Below are positions 41,417 through 51,464 of a stretch of DNA of 64,000 bases, in pieces. The stretch is from CBDATG01 sp965200145. GTDB taxonomy: Bacteria > Chloroflexota > Dehalococcoidia > Lucifugimonadales > Lucifugimonadaceae. The DNA lies in the NCBI GenBank assembly GCA_965200145.1, contig CBDATG010000002.1, positions 372,001-436,000 of the forward strand, in the 5' to 3' direction. The translations under genes and the position numbers were made by a program. The number at the start of each line of letters is the position of its first letter. The stretch's first letter is position 1. The notes under the pieces are model-generated. The model had not been told where the DNA came from. It saw only the letters and a program-made list of their open reading frames with translations, and did no database searches.

Positions 41417-44017
41417 GTGGAACTGAAGGAGTACCAACAGAGTGCCTCTGACCGGCTAGATGTCTGGTTGGAGACGTTACATGAAGAGCGCTTAAGATCG
41501 GAGGACAACCTTAAGCAGTTGCCAGATGCGATCGGACGATCGGTTCGTGATCAGGTCGCCGATTTCCCACACGAGACTTGGCAAGCACTGGCAGAGCGCA
41601 GGGAATTGCCAGATTCCGTGTTGGCACGCGGCGCGCCTTATACGCCCCGGACTATTGGTTCGGGGGATCCGCTCCCCCATGCGTGCCTGAAGATTCCAAC
41701 TGGCGGCGGTAAGACGCTGATCGGCGCAGTTGCAATTGAGCGCATACTCATGCGTAGGCAGCGACAAACTGGATTAGTGCTCTGGATCGTTCCGACCAAT
41801 GCCATTTATGCCCAAACGAAATCGGCGTTGTGGAACCGCGAGCATCCATACCGGCAGAGGCTTGAGCTGGCATGCGGCGGCAAGGTGAAGGTGATGGAAA
41901 AAGAGGATGCGCTCAGTACGCACGACTTAGACAATCACCTCTGCGTCATGCTTTTGATGTTTCCTGCTATGAGTTGGGAAAAGAAACGAGAATTCTTGCG
42001 GATGAACCGAGACTCGGGCCGATATCCTGGGTTCTTCCCCGAAGATGGGAACGCTCTTGCTGAAGGTGAGTTCGCAACGAGGCATCCGAGTCTTGAGCGG
42101 GATCCTAGGTCGAACCGGGTCAAGCACAGCCTTTCCAACGTATTCCGGGTTTCGCGCCCGATTGTCATTCTGGACGAAGCACATAAGGCTTACGGCGGTA
42201 GCGTGGCACGCGAGGCAAACGCTCCAGAATACGCCCGCAAGATTAGCAAAATGAATCCGAGCATCGTTGTGGAACTCACGGCGACTCCTAACTCCGATGT
42301 CAGCAACCTATTGGTTGATGTCACGGGTACTCAACTGCAAGACGAGCAGATGATCAAGTTACCGATCCATGTCAGAACCCCGGTAATGGGTGTGGGTTGG
42401 CAACAGACCTTGACGGTTGCTCGAGAGCAACTCGAGGAACTCACAGAAAGTGCCACCAGGTACGAGGCAGGATCGGGCAGATACATCAGACCGATTGCCG
42501 TAGTACGCGCCGAGAACACAGGAAAGAGTCAACGGGATGGGAGCCGCGTGCATGTTGAAGATGTGCGGGAGGAACTGATCAACCAGGGCGTAGATCCGAG
42601 TGCCATCAAAGTCAAGTCGGCTGAGGTTGACGAGCTCGGCAGCACGGACCTAGTTGACGCTCGTGATAGGTCTCCCGTGCGGTGGATCCTGACCAAAGAC
42701 GCCCTAATGGAAGGTTGGGACTGTCCGTTCGCGTACCTGTTGGTGCTGTTGGACAATACACAGGCCAGGAGAGCAGTCACTCAGATGGTCGGTCGCGTGA
42801 TGCGGATGCCACATGTCGAATTTACTGGTGTTCAGGAGTTGGACCAGTGTTACGTGATCTGCCACAACCGCGTTGTCAGACGTGTTGTCGAGCAAGTGAA
42901 AGAAGGCCTTCAATACGAAGGGATGGGTGATCTGGGGCAGTACGTCAACGGCCTTGATTCGGAAACACGAATGACGACGATTCGAGTTAAGCGGAGAGCC
43001 CAGTTCCACGGGATTCCCATTTACCTCCCGAAAGTGTTGTGCAGAACGTCGGATGGAGCTGTGCGGGACCTTGACTACGATCGTGATGTTCTGGCTAAGA
43101 TTGACTGGAGTCGCGTGAGGGTCGAGAACCCCAATTTGGCGCTGCCGGCGGCACCCACCGGCGGTAGTGCTGCGGTCGATGCGTCTGGGCGTGTATTGGA
43201 CTTGGAAGACCATCCCGAGACTGTGACCGATGCCCATTGGCTCGGTTACTTCACGCACCACCTTGGTACGTTGATTCCGAATCCTTGGGTGTGCGCTGAC
43301 ATTGTAAGGGATGCCATCGCGAGGATCGAGAGCGGCGGAAAGACAACCCGTACGGAGATACTCTCGCGCCGATCGATCTACGCCGAGTGTTTCAGGCAAA
43401 ATTTGTTTCAGCAAGTTGACCGTCGCGCCAAAGACAAATTCAGAGAGATGCTTGACACGGGTGAGATTTCGTTTGACCTGGAGACCACCGAAGGGAACTA
43501 CGAGATATGCGAGGAGTGTGATGAGGTGGTCAGAGGAAGAGAGCCACCATTGAGCATGGCCGCGAAAATGGTCCAAAGATCTCTGTTCAAACCTGTTCTT
43601 GAACGAGATTTCAATGAGTACGAAAGAGACTTCGCTTACTTCATGGAAGGTAAGAAGGCGATATCTTGGTGGCATCGAGTGGCGGCAAGTCAGCGTTCGG
43701 GCTACTATGTGCGCGGGTGGCGCAGGGAGAGGGTGTTCCCGGACTTCGTCGCTCTTGCTACACCGTCAGGCGATCATCAAGACTACGAGCACCAGCTCCT
43801 CTTCTTCGAGACCAAAGGAGCTCACCTGAAAGACCATGAGGACAGTAGATACAAGGAATGTCTGCTCGGCATCCTAGAAGACGCGTTTAACGACGATCTC
43901 GCACCGCGCGGGTACTACAGGATGAGAGGCGGAAAGGGGAAGGGTGCATTCAGGATGGTGTTTCAAGGCCAGGAACACGAGGCACTAGCAGGTACTTGGG
44001 CAGGCGACGCGACCTGA
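41417..44017 (+). CDS. Type III restriction enzyme Res subunit (helicase-nuclease)
   Basis: This 866-aa protein starts at GTG 41417, with AGGAGG 9 nt upstream. The superfamily 2 helicase core has motif I IPTGGGKTLIG (~92), motif II VILDEAHKAYG (~250), motif III VELTATPNSD, the region ILTKDALMEGWDCPFAYLLV and motif VI AVTQMVGRVMRMPH. The C-terminal nuclease has the PD-(D/E)xK pattern FPDFVALATP to LLFFETKG (~775-798). It cleaves DNA after ATP-driven communication between two inversely oriented unmodified sites and needs Mod for recognition, so with mod off-phase the system should be silent. It is somewhat shorter than EcoP15I Res. Confidence 0.92.
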   Translation: MELKEYQQSASDRLDVWLETLHEERLRSEDNLKQLPDAIGRSVRDQVADFPHETWQALAERRELPDSVLARGAPYTPRTIGSGDPLPHACLKIPTGGGKTLIGAVAIERILMRRQRQTGLVLWIVPTNAIYAQTKSALWNREHPYRQRLELACGGKVKVMEKEDALSTHDLDNHLCVMLLMFPAMSWEKKREFLRMNRDSGRYPGFFPEDGNALAEGEFATRHPSLERDPRSNRVKHSLSNVFRVSRPIVILDEAHKAYGGSVAREANAPEYARKISKMNPSIVVELTATPNSDVSNLLVDVTGTQLQDEQMIKLPIHVRTPVMGVGWQQTLTVAREQLEELTESATRYEAGSGRYIRPIAVVRAENTGKSQRDGSRVHVEDVREELINQGVDPSAIKVKSAEVDELGSTDLVDARDRSPVRWILTKDALMEGWDCPFAYLLVLLDNTQARRAVTQMVGRVMRMPHVEFTGVQELDQCYVICHNRVVRRVVEQVKEGLQYEGMGDLGQYVNGLDSETRMTTIRVKRRAQFHGIPIYLPKVLCRTSDGAVRDLDYDRDVLAKIDWSRVRVENPNLALPAAPTGGSAAVDASGRVLDLEDHPETVTDAHWLGYFTHHLGTLIPNPWVCADIVRDAIARIESGGKTTRTEILSRRSIYAECFRQNLFQQVDRRAKDKFREMLDTGEISFDLETTEGNYEICEECDEVVRGREPPLSMAAKMVQRSLFKPVLERDFNEYERDFAYFMEGKKAISWWHRVAASQRSGYYVRGWRRERVFPDFVALATPSGDHQDYEHQLLFFETKGAHLKDHEDSRYKECLLGILEDAFNDDLAPRGYYRMRGGKGKGAFRMVFQGQEHEALAGTWAGDAT

Positions 44018-44063
44018 CGGTCTAGTTCGACGTCGCTAGTCGTGGGTCTACGGGGATTTACCC

Positions 44064-45992
44064 TTGTACCCCATGCCACCCACGCAGCCCACGTCACTCC
44101 ACATCGCCCCATCCCGCATTACTGTTTTGCCGGATGCTGTTGCTGCGCGGGTTGCTGCTGGGGAGGTTGTTGAGCGGCCTGTTTCTGTTGTTAAGGAGCT
44201 GGTTGAGAACGCACTGGATGCGGGGGCAGGGCGTGTTGACATCGCGATTGAGGGTGGCGGGATGCGGTCGATACGTGTTGTTGATGATGGGCATGGCATT
44301 GCGGCGGCTGACCTTGGGCTTGCGTTCGCACGATTTGCTACGTCTAAGTTGGGCGAATCGTCTGACCTGTTCGCTATTCCCACGCTTGGATTTCGCGGCG
44401 AGGCTTTGCCGTCGATCGCGTCTGTTGCGGATGTTACTGCGCGCACCCGGCATGTGGGAGATGAGCACGGTTACGAGTGCAATGTGGCGTTCGGGTCGGA
44501 GCCTCAGGTGATTCCCGCGGGTGCGCCGTTCGGGACTACTGTGACAGTTCGTCAGCTGTTCAAGAACGTGCCGGCGCGGCGCAAGTTCTTGGGTTCTGAT
44601 GCTGCAGAGTCTGCGCGGGTGGCAGGCTTGATATCCCAGCTGGCGTTGGTGCGGTCTGATGTGAAGTTCAGATTGACGGCTGACGGAGCAAATCGTGTTG
44701 ACACGCCGGGGGATTTGCGGGATGGGCACGCCATGTCGGCGGTTTACGGCGCGAGTGTTGCCAACGACCTGGTTGAGCTGCAACCGTCGCCGGATGCGGT
44801 ATTCAGTGCGAGTGGCGTGATCGCGTTGCCTAGCGTTAACTTTGGGCGGCGGTCGCACATCACAATTGCGGTCAACGGCAGGTTGGTCAAGTCGCCGCGC
44901 CTCAGCTATGCGGTAGAGAGCGGGTACCAGGGTTGGTTGCCGGACCGCCGATTTCCGATGGCGTTGATCAAGCTGAAGGTGCCGTTGGAAGAGGTGGATG
45001 TCAATGTGCATCCAGGCAAAGCCGAGGTCAGATTCCGTCGGGAGCGTCTGGTGTTCTCGGTGGCGCAGAATGCCGTGCGCGAAGCGTTAACCGATCATGC
45101 GCCAGTACGGGAGTTTGCGAGCAGCCGCATCGCTACACCGGACGCTGAGTCTCTGGCGGGTGCGTTTGCCTTGCGTAGATTCCGTCGCATGAGTGGACAG
45201 CAGGTCGGCAGTATCGGCGCGACGAGTGATTCGACACCGACCGAACCCGGGCGCGCGCGTCGTCCGTTGGGTGAGGAATCGGCGGCCACCAGTGCAGATG
45301 TAGACAAAGAAAACGACTCGCGGCGCGAGCCGAGCCGTAAGCGCGAATCGAGCGGTGCCCGGGATCGCCACGCTGATGTGTTGCCGACCCTCCGGGTGTT
45401 GGGACAGGCGCAACGGACGTATATCGTGGCAGAGGACGCGCAAGGAGTGTTCCTGATTGACCAACATGCCGCACACGAGCGCGTCATGTTTGAGCAGATA
45501 TTAGCAGCTAAGGCATCTGAAGGCCAGCTCGGCTCGCAACCGTTGCTGAAGCAACATGTGGTGCAGCTGTCGGCACAACAACAGGTCGCCTACTCGGAAT
45601 GTTCGGAGTGGCTTGCACAGACTGGTTGGGATGTGTCACCGTTTGGCGGTGCTGATGTGATCATTCGCGCGGTGCCTCTGGCATTGGCAACGCAGGATGC
45701 CGACAGCTCTGAGTCGGCAGAAGTTGCATTGAAGCTGCTGTTGGATGAGGTTGACGATGATTCCACGAAGTCTGGCAGGGCATCCAAGCTGTCGTTCGCC
45801 GAGCGGATGCTTGCAACAGTGGCATGTCACTCAGCGATGCGTGCGGGAGATGTGCTGACCGAGTCTGAGTGCGAGGAGATAGTCCGCCAGCTCGCCGAGT
45901 GCGAGTCTCCGCAGTCGTGTCCGCATGGTCGGCCGACAATGCTGATGCTGAGTGGCGAGGCACTGGAGCGCGAGTTCGGAAGACGCGGCTGA
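44064..45992 (+). CDS. mutL: DNA mismatch repair protein MutL, endonuclease type
   Basis: This 642-aa protein has a GHKL ATPase N-terminal domain: AAGEVVERPVSVVKELVENA, DAGAG, VVDDGHGI, the ATP-lid TSKL and GFRGEALPSIASV. A disordered linker (~residues 375-450) leads to a C-terminal dimerisation domain with the endonuclease motif DQHAAHERVMFE (~466), ACHSAMRAGD and CPHGRPT (~618). These mark the nicking MutL found in bacteria without MutH. The start is probably 44064; MPPTQP at 44073 is an alternative. It precedes the menaquinone genes, and its 3' end is close to or overlaps the ubiA-like start. Confidence 0.95.
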   Translation: MYPMPPTQPTSLHIAPSRITVLPDAVAARVAAGEVVERPVSVVKELVENALDAGAGRVDIAIEGGGMRSIRVVDDGHGIAAADLGLAFARFATSKLGESSDLFAIPTLGFRGEALPSIASVADVTARTRHVGDEHGYECNVAFGSEPQVIPAGAPFGTTVTVRQLFKNVPARRKFLGSDAAESARVAGLISQLALVRSDVKFRLTADGANRVDTPGDLRDGHAMSAVYGASVANDLVELQPSPDAVFSASGVIALPSVNFGRRSHITIAVNGRLVKSPRLSYAVESGYQGWLPDRRFPMALIKLKVPLEEVDVNVHPGKAEVRFRRERLVFSVAQNAVREALTDHAPVREFASSRIATPDAESLAGAFALRRFRRMSGQQVGSIGATSDSTPTEPGRARRPLGEESAATSADVDKENDSRREPSRKRESSGARDRHADVLPTLRVLGQAQRTYIVAEDAQGVFLIDQHAAHERVMFEQILAAKASEGQLGSQPLLKQHVVQLSAQQQVAYSECSEWLAQTGWDVSPFGGADVIIRAVPLALATQDADSSESAEVALKLLLDEVDDDSTKSGRASKLSFAERMLATVACHSAMRAGDVLTESECEEIVRQLAECESPQSCPHGRPTMLMLSGEALEREFGRRG

Positions 45993-46071
45993 CATCACCG
46001 GTCGTGGTTGTAGCGCGGTGACGGCGGTGCTGGCTCTTCCAAGCACGGTTAGAATCGTTCCAAGGTGCATT

Positions 46072-46968
46072 TTGACGCTCGAAACCAATCCCGCAAACCA
46101 TCGCATTCGTCAACCGCTTCCGTTGCGTGTGTCGGCGTTTTTATCGACGATCAAATTCGAGCATTCGATCTTCGCACTGCCGTTTGCCGTGGCGGCGGCA
46201 TTCATGGTTGCCGGCGGTGTCCCGGATCTGTTGACGGCGGCTTGGTTGTTGCTGGCGATGGTGGCATTGCGAACGTTTGCTATGGGGGCGAATCGGCTGA
46301 TCGATGCGGAGTTGGACCGCCGCAACCCGCGCACCGCCGACAGACCCACTGCGACCGGTGCAGTGCCGCGGCGCGATGTCTGGGTTTGGATGGTCGCGAC
46401 GGCGCTGTTATTCGTAGTGGCGGCACTGAATCTGCATCCCTTGGCGTTGTGGTTGTCGCCGATACCCATCGTAGTGGCGGCGGGTTATCCCTACCTGAAG
46501 CGTTTCACTTGGCTCGCGCACTTCGGCATCGGAGCCGTATACGTCATCATTCCGCCGGCTGTGTCGATTGCAATGACCGGTCAGTTGCCGCTGGAGTATG
46601 TCGCTTTGGGAGTGGCTGCCATGTTCTGGGTGTCGGGGTTTGACATGTTATACGCGATATCGGACATGGAGTTTGATCGTGCGTCCGGATTGCACTCGAT
46701 TCCCGCACGGTTTGGCATCACTGGCGCGCTCGTGGCATCGCGAGCGTGTCACGCCTTCACGGTCATCGTGCTGATACTGGCCATGTATCTCGGCGGTGCT
46801 GGCTGGATCGGCTACTTGGGAGCTGTCGCAGTGGCGGCACTATTGCTGTATGAACAGATGCTGGTCTCGACCGACGATCTGTCTAAGCTCAACGCCGCAT
46901 TCTTCACGATGAACGGCATCATCGCCGTTGTGCTTGCCGCGTTCATCGTCGCAGACGAATTGGTGTAA
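46072..46968 (+). CDS. UbiA-family prenyltransferase of the futalosine menaquinone pathway (MqnP-like)
   Basis: This integral membrane enzyme attaches the polyprenyl side chain to a 6-hydroxynaphthoate-type acceptor. The first prenyl-diphosphate/Mg motif is NRLIDAELDRRNPRTADRP (NxxxDxxxD) and the second is ISDMEFDRASGLHSIPARFG. About nine helices are predicted. The start is uncertain: a TTG at 46072 (298 aa) or a GTG at 46129 (MSAFLSTIKFEHSIFALPFA, 279 aa) are the best options; the latter fits homologue N termini well. Position with ubiX, ubiD and mqnEACD identifies the role. Expression is probably coupled to the downstream genes. Confidence 0.88.
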   Translation: MTLETNPANHRIRQPLPLRVSAFLSTIKFEHSIFALPFAVAAAFMVAGGVPDLLTAAWLLLAMVALRTFAMGANRLIDAELDRRNPRTADRPTATGAVPRRDVWVWMVATALLFVVAALNLHPLALWLSPIPIVVAAGYPYLKRFTWLAHFGIGAVYVIIPPAVSIAMTGQLPLEYVALGVAAMFWVSGFDMLYAISDMEFDRASGLHSIPARFGITGALVASRACHAFTVIVLILAMYLGGAGWIGYLGAVAVAALLLYEQMLVSTDDLSKLNAAFFTMNGIIAVVLAAFIVADELV

Positions 46969-46982
46969 GACCATCAATCATC

Positions 46983-47624
46983 ATGGGTCGCTTCATCCTA
47001 GGGATATCTGGCGCGAGTGGCGCGCCTTATGCGCGGCGAGTGTTGCAGGCGTTATGTGACTCACAACATCAGATTGACATCGTTGTAACGCCGTCAGGGG
47101 CGAAGGTGTTAGAGGTGGAGGAAGACGTGGCTATACAGGGATCGGGTCGCGAGGCGATCGATGCGCTCGCGAACTGGGTGGAACGCGATCTGTCCAGTCG
47201 TGCCGGGCTTGTGCTACATGATTGGCGCAACGTTGGCGCAGACATCGCCAGCGGATCGTGTGCAGTGGCCGGGATGGTCGTGGTGCCATGTTCTGGCGGT
47301 ACGATGGCGCGTATCGCACACGGTGTTAGCCAGGGGCTGCTAGAACGCGCTGCCGATGTGTGTCTCAAGGAGCGCAGACGCTTGGTATTGGTTCCGCGTG
47401 AGACGCCGTTGAGCTTGATCCACCTCCGCAACATGACGGCAGTGACCGAAGCCGGTGCAATCGTGCTTCCCGCATCGCCGGGCTTCTACCATCGGCCGCA
47501 ATCGGTGCAGGACTTGGTTGATGCGGTCGCAGGTCGCATCCTGCATCATCTCGGTGCAGGTTCAGGCCTGATGAAGGCCTGGCGCGGGATTGATACTACC
47601 GAAGTCGGGCAGGACTCGGAGTAG
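46983..47624 (+). CDS. ubiX: UbiX-type flavin prenyltransferase
   Basis: This 213-aa cytoplasmic enzyme prenylates FMN to make the prFMN cofactor used by the UbiD decarboxylase next door. The flavin-binding start is GRFILGISGASGAPYARRVL; GMVVVPCSGGTMARIAHGVS and the prenyl-phosphate-binding RRLVLVPRETPLSLIHLRNM follow, then LPASPGFYHRPQSVQDLVD near the end. Length and motif order match the family. Only 6 nt separate it from ubiD. In futalosine clusters this protein pair is also called MqnM/MqnL. Confidence 0.93.
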   Translation: MGRFILGISGASGAPYARRVLQALCDSQHQIDIVVTPSGAKVLEVEEDVAIQGSGREAIDALANWVERDLSSRAGLVLHDWRNVGADIASGSCAVAGMVVVPCSGGTMARIAHGVSQGLLERAADVCLKERRRLVLVPRETPLSLIHLRNMTAVTEAGAIVLPASPGFYHRPQSVQDLVDAVAGRILHHLGAGSGLMKAWRGIDTTEVGQDSE

Positions 47625-47630
47625 CGGGAG

Positions 47631-49403
47631 ATGGCATTCACCGACTTGCAAGACTTCATCCGCGAACTCCGTCGCAGAGACTTGCTTCGGATTGTCGACG
47701 TCGAAGTTGACCCCGAGCTGGAGGTTACAGAGATCGCAACGCGCGCCGTGCGTGAAGAGGGTCCGGCGTTGCTGTTTACGAATATCAAGGGCGCACGGTA
47801 CCCGCTAGCGATTAACCTACTGGCGACGATGGAGCGGATAGAGATCGGTTTGGGCAGGCATCCTGAGCAGATCGGGGAGGAGCTGCTGGCGTTGTTGGAG
47901 CGGATCAATCCTCCGACGCCTGCGAGTCTTTGGCAGAATCGCAGCGGCATCTTCAACCTGATGAATGTTCGGCCGCGTGGGGCGTTGAGGGTTCCGGCGC
48001 AACGCGTCGTTGAAGTTGCGCCGAATCTGTCTGACTTACCGGTGATCAAGTGTTGGCCGGGTGATGGTGGTCGATTTATCACTTTGCCGCTTGTGCGGAG
48101 CCGTGATCCTGAGACTGGTGCGCACAACATGGGTATCTACAGGATGCAGGTTTATGATGATCGAACGACCGGTATGCACATGCAGCTACAGAAGGGCGGT
48201 GCGTTCCATCTCCGCGAATCCGAGTCGCGCGGTGATGAGTTGGAGATGGCGGTTGCGCTCGGCGGCGATCCTGCGCTGATACTTTCCGCGGTTGTGCCGT
48301 TGCCTGAGGGCATAGACGAGGCAGGTTTTGCGGGCGTGATGCGCGGTAAACGCACGCCGATGGCACGCGCGCGCACCGTTGATGTCCGAGTGCCCGCAAA
48401 TGCCGAGTTCATCATCGAGGGCGTGCTCAAGTCCGGCGAGCGACGGTTAGAGGGACCGTTTGGCGACCACTTCGGCCACTACTCCGAGGCAAACGAGTTT
48501 CCAGTGTTCCATGTGAAGACGATTACGCGGAAGCGCAAACCGATCTACCCCGCGACCGTGGTGGGCATTCCGCCGCAAGAGGACCGCTATATGGGAGACG
48601 CGGCGCAGCTGGCGACCAAGCCATTGATGCGTCTGATGCGGAAAGAGGTGCGCGACCTCTGGTCGTACTACGAGTCCGGTTTCCACAACCTGCTAGTCGT
48701 GTCTGTGGAAGGACGCTATGGTCGCGAGCAGATTAAGACTGCCCTGGGAATACTCGGTGAAGGTCAGCTATCGTTGACGAAGTGCCTCGTGTTGGTGTCG
48801 TCCGATGTCGATCCATCCGATCCGTGCGCCGTTGCGTCTGCCGTGTCGGCGAACTTCAAACCTGAGTCCGACTACAGACTGATACATGCGACCGCGCAAG
48901 ACACGCTTGATTTTACCGGGGATGCATTCCAACGCGGTTCCAAGATGGTAATTGATGCGACGGGCTACGGACACGCGCCAGATATGCAGACCGACAACGC
49001 TTTGCAGGTTGACCCGCGTTCGGTTTCGGATGACGTTATCGATCATCGCATCGTTAAGGGTCGCATTGTTGCGATCAAGCTGCGGCGTGAGTGTAACGAC
49101 CCCAAGGCAGTACTGGCACAACTCGTCAAGCATCCAGGGCTGGCATCTGCGAAAATAGTAGTTGCGGTGTCGGATGACATCGACATTCACGACAGCGTCT
49201 CGTTGATTTGGGGGATTTTCACTAGGTTTGATTGCGCCATGGACACCATGTTCGCCAACCAACGCTTTGCTGGACTTGTGCCAGTCTATGAAGGCGTGAT
49301 GGGCATTGACGCTACATGGAAGCGCGGATATCCCGAACCGCTACGCATGGACCCCGATATCGTCAGGAGGGTAGATGACAGATGGCAGCAGTATTGGAAG
49401 TAG
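47631..49403 (+). CDS. UbiD-family prFMN-dependent decarboxylase (MqnL-like)
   Basis: This 590-aa enzyme contains typical UbiD regions: PVIKCWPGDGGRFITLPLV, GIYRMQVYDDRTTGMHMQ, the catalytic E/R/E region around EGPFGDHFGHYSEANEFPVF, and YPATVVGIPPQEDRYMG. By context it decarboxylates the naphthoate ring carboxyl in menaquinone synthesis, using prFMN from the UbiX upstream. The last 22 nt overlap mqnE. It is longer than E. coli UbiD (497 aa), as many MqnL-like members are. Confidence 0.9.
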   Translation: MAFTDLQDFIRELRRRDLLRIVDVEVDPELEVTEIATRAVREEGPALLFTNIKGARYPLAINLLATMERIEIGLGRHPEQIGEELLALLERINPPTPASLWQNRSGIFNLMNVRPRGALRVPAQRVVEVAPNLSDLPVIKCWPGDGGRFITLPLVRSRDPETGAHNMGIYRMQVYDDRTTGMHMQLQKGGAFHLRESESRGDELEMAVALGGDPALILSAVVPLPEGIDEAGFAGVMRGKRTPMARARTVDVRVPANAEFIIEGVLKSGERRLEGPFGDHFGHYSEANEFPVFHVKTITRKRKPIYPATVVGIPPQEDRYMGDAAQLATKPLMRLMRKEVRDLWSYYESGFHNLLVVSVEGRYGREQIKTALGILGEGQLSLTKCLVLVSSDVDPSDPCAVASAVSANFKPESDYRLIHATAQDTLDFTGDAFQRGSKMVIDATGYGHAPDMQTDNALQVDPRSVSDDVIDHRIVKGRIVAIKLRRECNDPKAVLAQLVKHPGLASAKIVVAVSDDIDIHDSVSLIWGIFTRFDCAMDTMFANQRFAGLVPVYEGVMGIDATWKRGYPEPLRMDPDIVRRVDDRWQQYWK

Positions 49404-50575
49404 ACAGGGTAGCGACAGGAGCTCGTGCGAACGGTGCCACGAATGGTCACGCGCACTCAACAGATGCCGTAGAGCCGCCTACGCTACGATTTCTCGACCC
49501 GCGGCTGGAGGCAGTCTGGGAAAAGGTGTTGGATGACGAGCGTCTAACGCTTGACGATGGCGTGGCGATATTGGAGACCGACGACTTCGCGAGCGCAGGC
49601 AGGATGGCGGACTACGTCAAGCGTCGTTGGAGCGGCGACAAGGTCTACTTCGTGCTTAACCGCCATTTGAACCCGACGAATATCTGCGTGCTGTCTTGCA
49701 AGTTCTGCGACTACGCCAAGAAGCCAGGCAGCGATGGTGCATACGAGATGACGATGGAGCAGATGCTGGAGCACTTGGACGGCGACATCACGGAGTTGCA
49801 CATCGTCGGCGGCCACCATCCGACCTGGCCGTTTGAGTTCTACGTAGACATGATCCGCACTTTGCATGATGCCCGCCCAGATGTGCAGTTGAAGGCCTTC
49901 ACGGCGTCGGAGATCGACTACTTCTGGCGCAGGTGGAAGGTGCCGCCGGAGGAGTCGCTGGCGATTTTCAAGGATGCGGGTCTGTCATCGATGCCCGGAG
50001 GTGGTGCAGAGGTATTCTCGCCACGCATTCACAAGCTGTTGCATCCCGGAAAGGCAATTGCCGCTCGTTGGCTTGAGATACACCGACTCGCCCACAGCAT
50101 GGGCATCAAGAGCAACTGCACGATACTGTACGGGCATGTAGAGACGTTTGCAGAGCGCATCGAGCACCTGATCATGTTGCGTGAGCTGCAAGATGAGACA
50201 TCTGGCTTCCTTGCGCTTATACCGCTGGAGTACCAGGTCGGATACACGAAGTTGCGCCCACGGCACACACCGCCGTTGGATGACCTGAAGATGTTGGCGG
50301 CGAGTCGCTTGATACTCGACAACGTGCTAGCCATCAAGAGCTACTGGGTGATGCTGGGCGAGGCTACTGCCGGGATTGGGCTGAACTTCGGCGCTAATGA
50401 TCTGGATGGCACGATCGGCAAGGAGCGCATTGCCCACGCCGCGTTGGCGGATTCGCCGGCCGGCATTGCAAGGCGCAAGATGGTCGAGTCGATCCTGGAT
50501 GCAGGCCGCATACCGGTAGAGAGAGACGCGCTGTACAACGAGGTCAAGGTGTACGACGCTCACGCGCAAGACTGA
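49382..50575 (+). CDS. mqnE: Aminofutalosine synthase
   Basis: This 397-aa radical SAM enzyme joins the chorismate-derived enolpyruvyl benzoate to SAM to give aminofutalosine. The [4Fe-4S] motif is CVLSCKFC within NPTNICVLSCKFCDYAKK, followed by ELHIVGGHHPTWPFEFYVDM, GGGAEVFSPRIHKLLHPGK, LYGHVETFAERIEHLI and the end FGANDLDGTIGKERI. These distinguish MqnE from MqnC and from CofG/H. ATG 49382 has AGGAGGG upstream within ubiD. A Thr/Ala-rich N-terminal extension of about 35 residues precedes the conserved part. Confidence 0.95.
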   Translation: MAAVLEVDRVATGARANGATNGHAHSTDAVEPPTLRFLDPRLEAVWEKVLDDERLTLDDGVAILETDDFASAGRMADYVKRRWSGDKVYFVLNRHLNPTNICVLSCKFCDYAKKPGSDGAYEMTMEQMLEHLDGDITELHIVGGHHPTWPFEFYVDMIRTLHDARPDVQLKAFTASEIDYFWRRWKVPPEESLAIFKDAGLSSMPGGGAEVFSPRIHKLLHPGKAIAARWLEIHRLAHSMGIKSNCTILYGHVETFAERIEHLIMLRELQDETSGFLALIPLEYQVGYTKLRPRHTPPLDDLKMLAASRLILDNVLAIKSYWVMLGEATAGIGLNFGANDLDGTIGKERIAHAALADSPAGIARRKMVESILDAGRIPVERDALYNEVKVYDAHAQD

Positions 50576-50624
50576 TGGCTCATCAACCCGTGTTCTCGCA
50601 TTGAAGTTGGTATCTGGATCATCC

Positions 50625-51464
50625 ATGTCCGCTACGTTGAGTGTCACGACTCCGCTACGGTTGGGGCATATGCCCTATGCCAACTCGTTGGTCTTCTACT
50701 CGCGGATGGCGCGCGATGGCGTTGATCTAATCACCTTACCGCCACGCAACATGGCTGATGCGATGAGGCGCGGTGAGCTTGATGCCGGACCGCTGCCGAT
50801 CTACGAAGTGCTCAAGCTTGGCGATTCCGTTGTGCAGATTGGAGATTTCGGCGTGGCAACCGACGGTGCTGCGTTGAGCGTCTTGCTGTTCTCGGAGGTT
50901 AGTTGCGAAATGCTGTCAGGGTCGCCAGTTGCGGTGACGGCGCATACTTCCACATCGATCCAGCTGTTGCGGACCTTGATGGCGGACTTGTGGGATGTCG
51001 GCGATGTTGATTTCGTCGGGCCTGACGCAGAGTGTGACGCGCGTCTGTTGATTGGGGATGCCGCGCTTGAGTTTCGGCGCGAGCGTACGGCGCAGCGTGA
51101 ACGATTACGATACGTCTACGACTTGGCGGAAGCGTGGAAGGTACTGACGGGGCTTCCATTCGTGTTCGCACGCTGGGTGGCAAGACGCGATACCGACTCG
51201 AAGCGTGCATTCGACCTCCTGTGTGATTCTTTTGAGCATGGATTGGGCCGCATCGACGAGTTGGCGGCATCGGTATCGATCCCTGGGTACACTACTGATG
51301 ACATTGCCGATTACATCCGTAACTTCACCTACCGACTTGGTGACGCGGAGTTCAATGCCGTTGAAGAGTTCCGAATTAGACTTGAGAAACTGCCTGTTTG
51401 GGAGCCACCTGTCATGCCGTATGTAACTGATAACCATCCCGCAACTGAGGCGGTGGTCCGATGA
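50625..51464 (+). CDS. mqnA: Chorismate dehydratase
   Basis: This 279-aa cytoplasmic enzyme has a periplasmic-binding-protein-like fold and dehydrates chorismate to 3-enolpyruvyl benzoate, the first committed step of the pathway. It has the family opening PLRLGHMPYANSLVFY, ELDAGPLPIYEVLKLGD, GDAALEFRRE and TGLPFVFARWVARRD. ATG 50625 is preferred over a TTG at 50601 because it places the strand RLGHMPYANS correctly. It ends in a 4-nt ATGA overlap with mqnC. Confidence 0.93.
   Translation: MSATLSVTTPLRLGHMPYANSLVFYSRMARDGVDLITLPPRNMADAMRRGELDAGPLPIYEVLKLGDSVVQIGDFGVATDGAALSVLLFSEVSCEMLSGSPVAVTAHTSTSIQLLRTLMADLWDVGDVDFVGPDAECDARLLIGDAALEFRRERTAQRERLRYVYDLAEAWKVLTGLPFVFARWVARRDTDSKRAFDLLCDSFEHGLGRIDELAASVSIPGYTTDDIADYIRNFTYRLGDAEFNAVEEFRIRLEKLPVWEPPVMPYVTDNHPATEAVVR

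Noticed and set aside
42704..43675. 323-aa reverse-strand frame
   Set aside because: Antisense of the Res subunit gene.
44094..45011. 305-aa reverse-strand frame
   Set aside because: Antisense of mutL.
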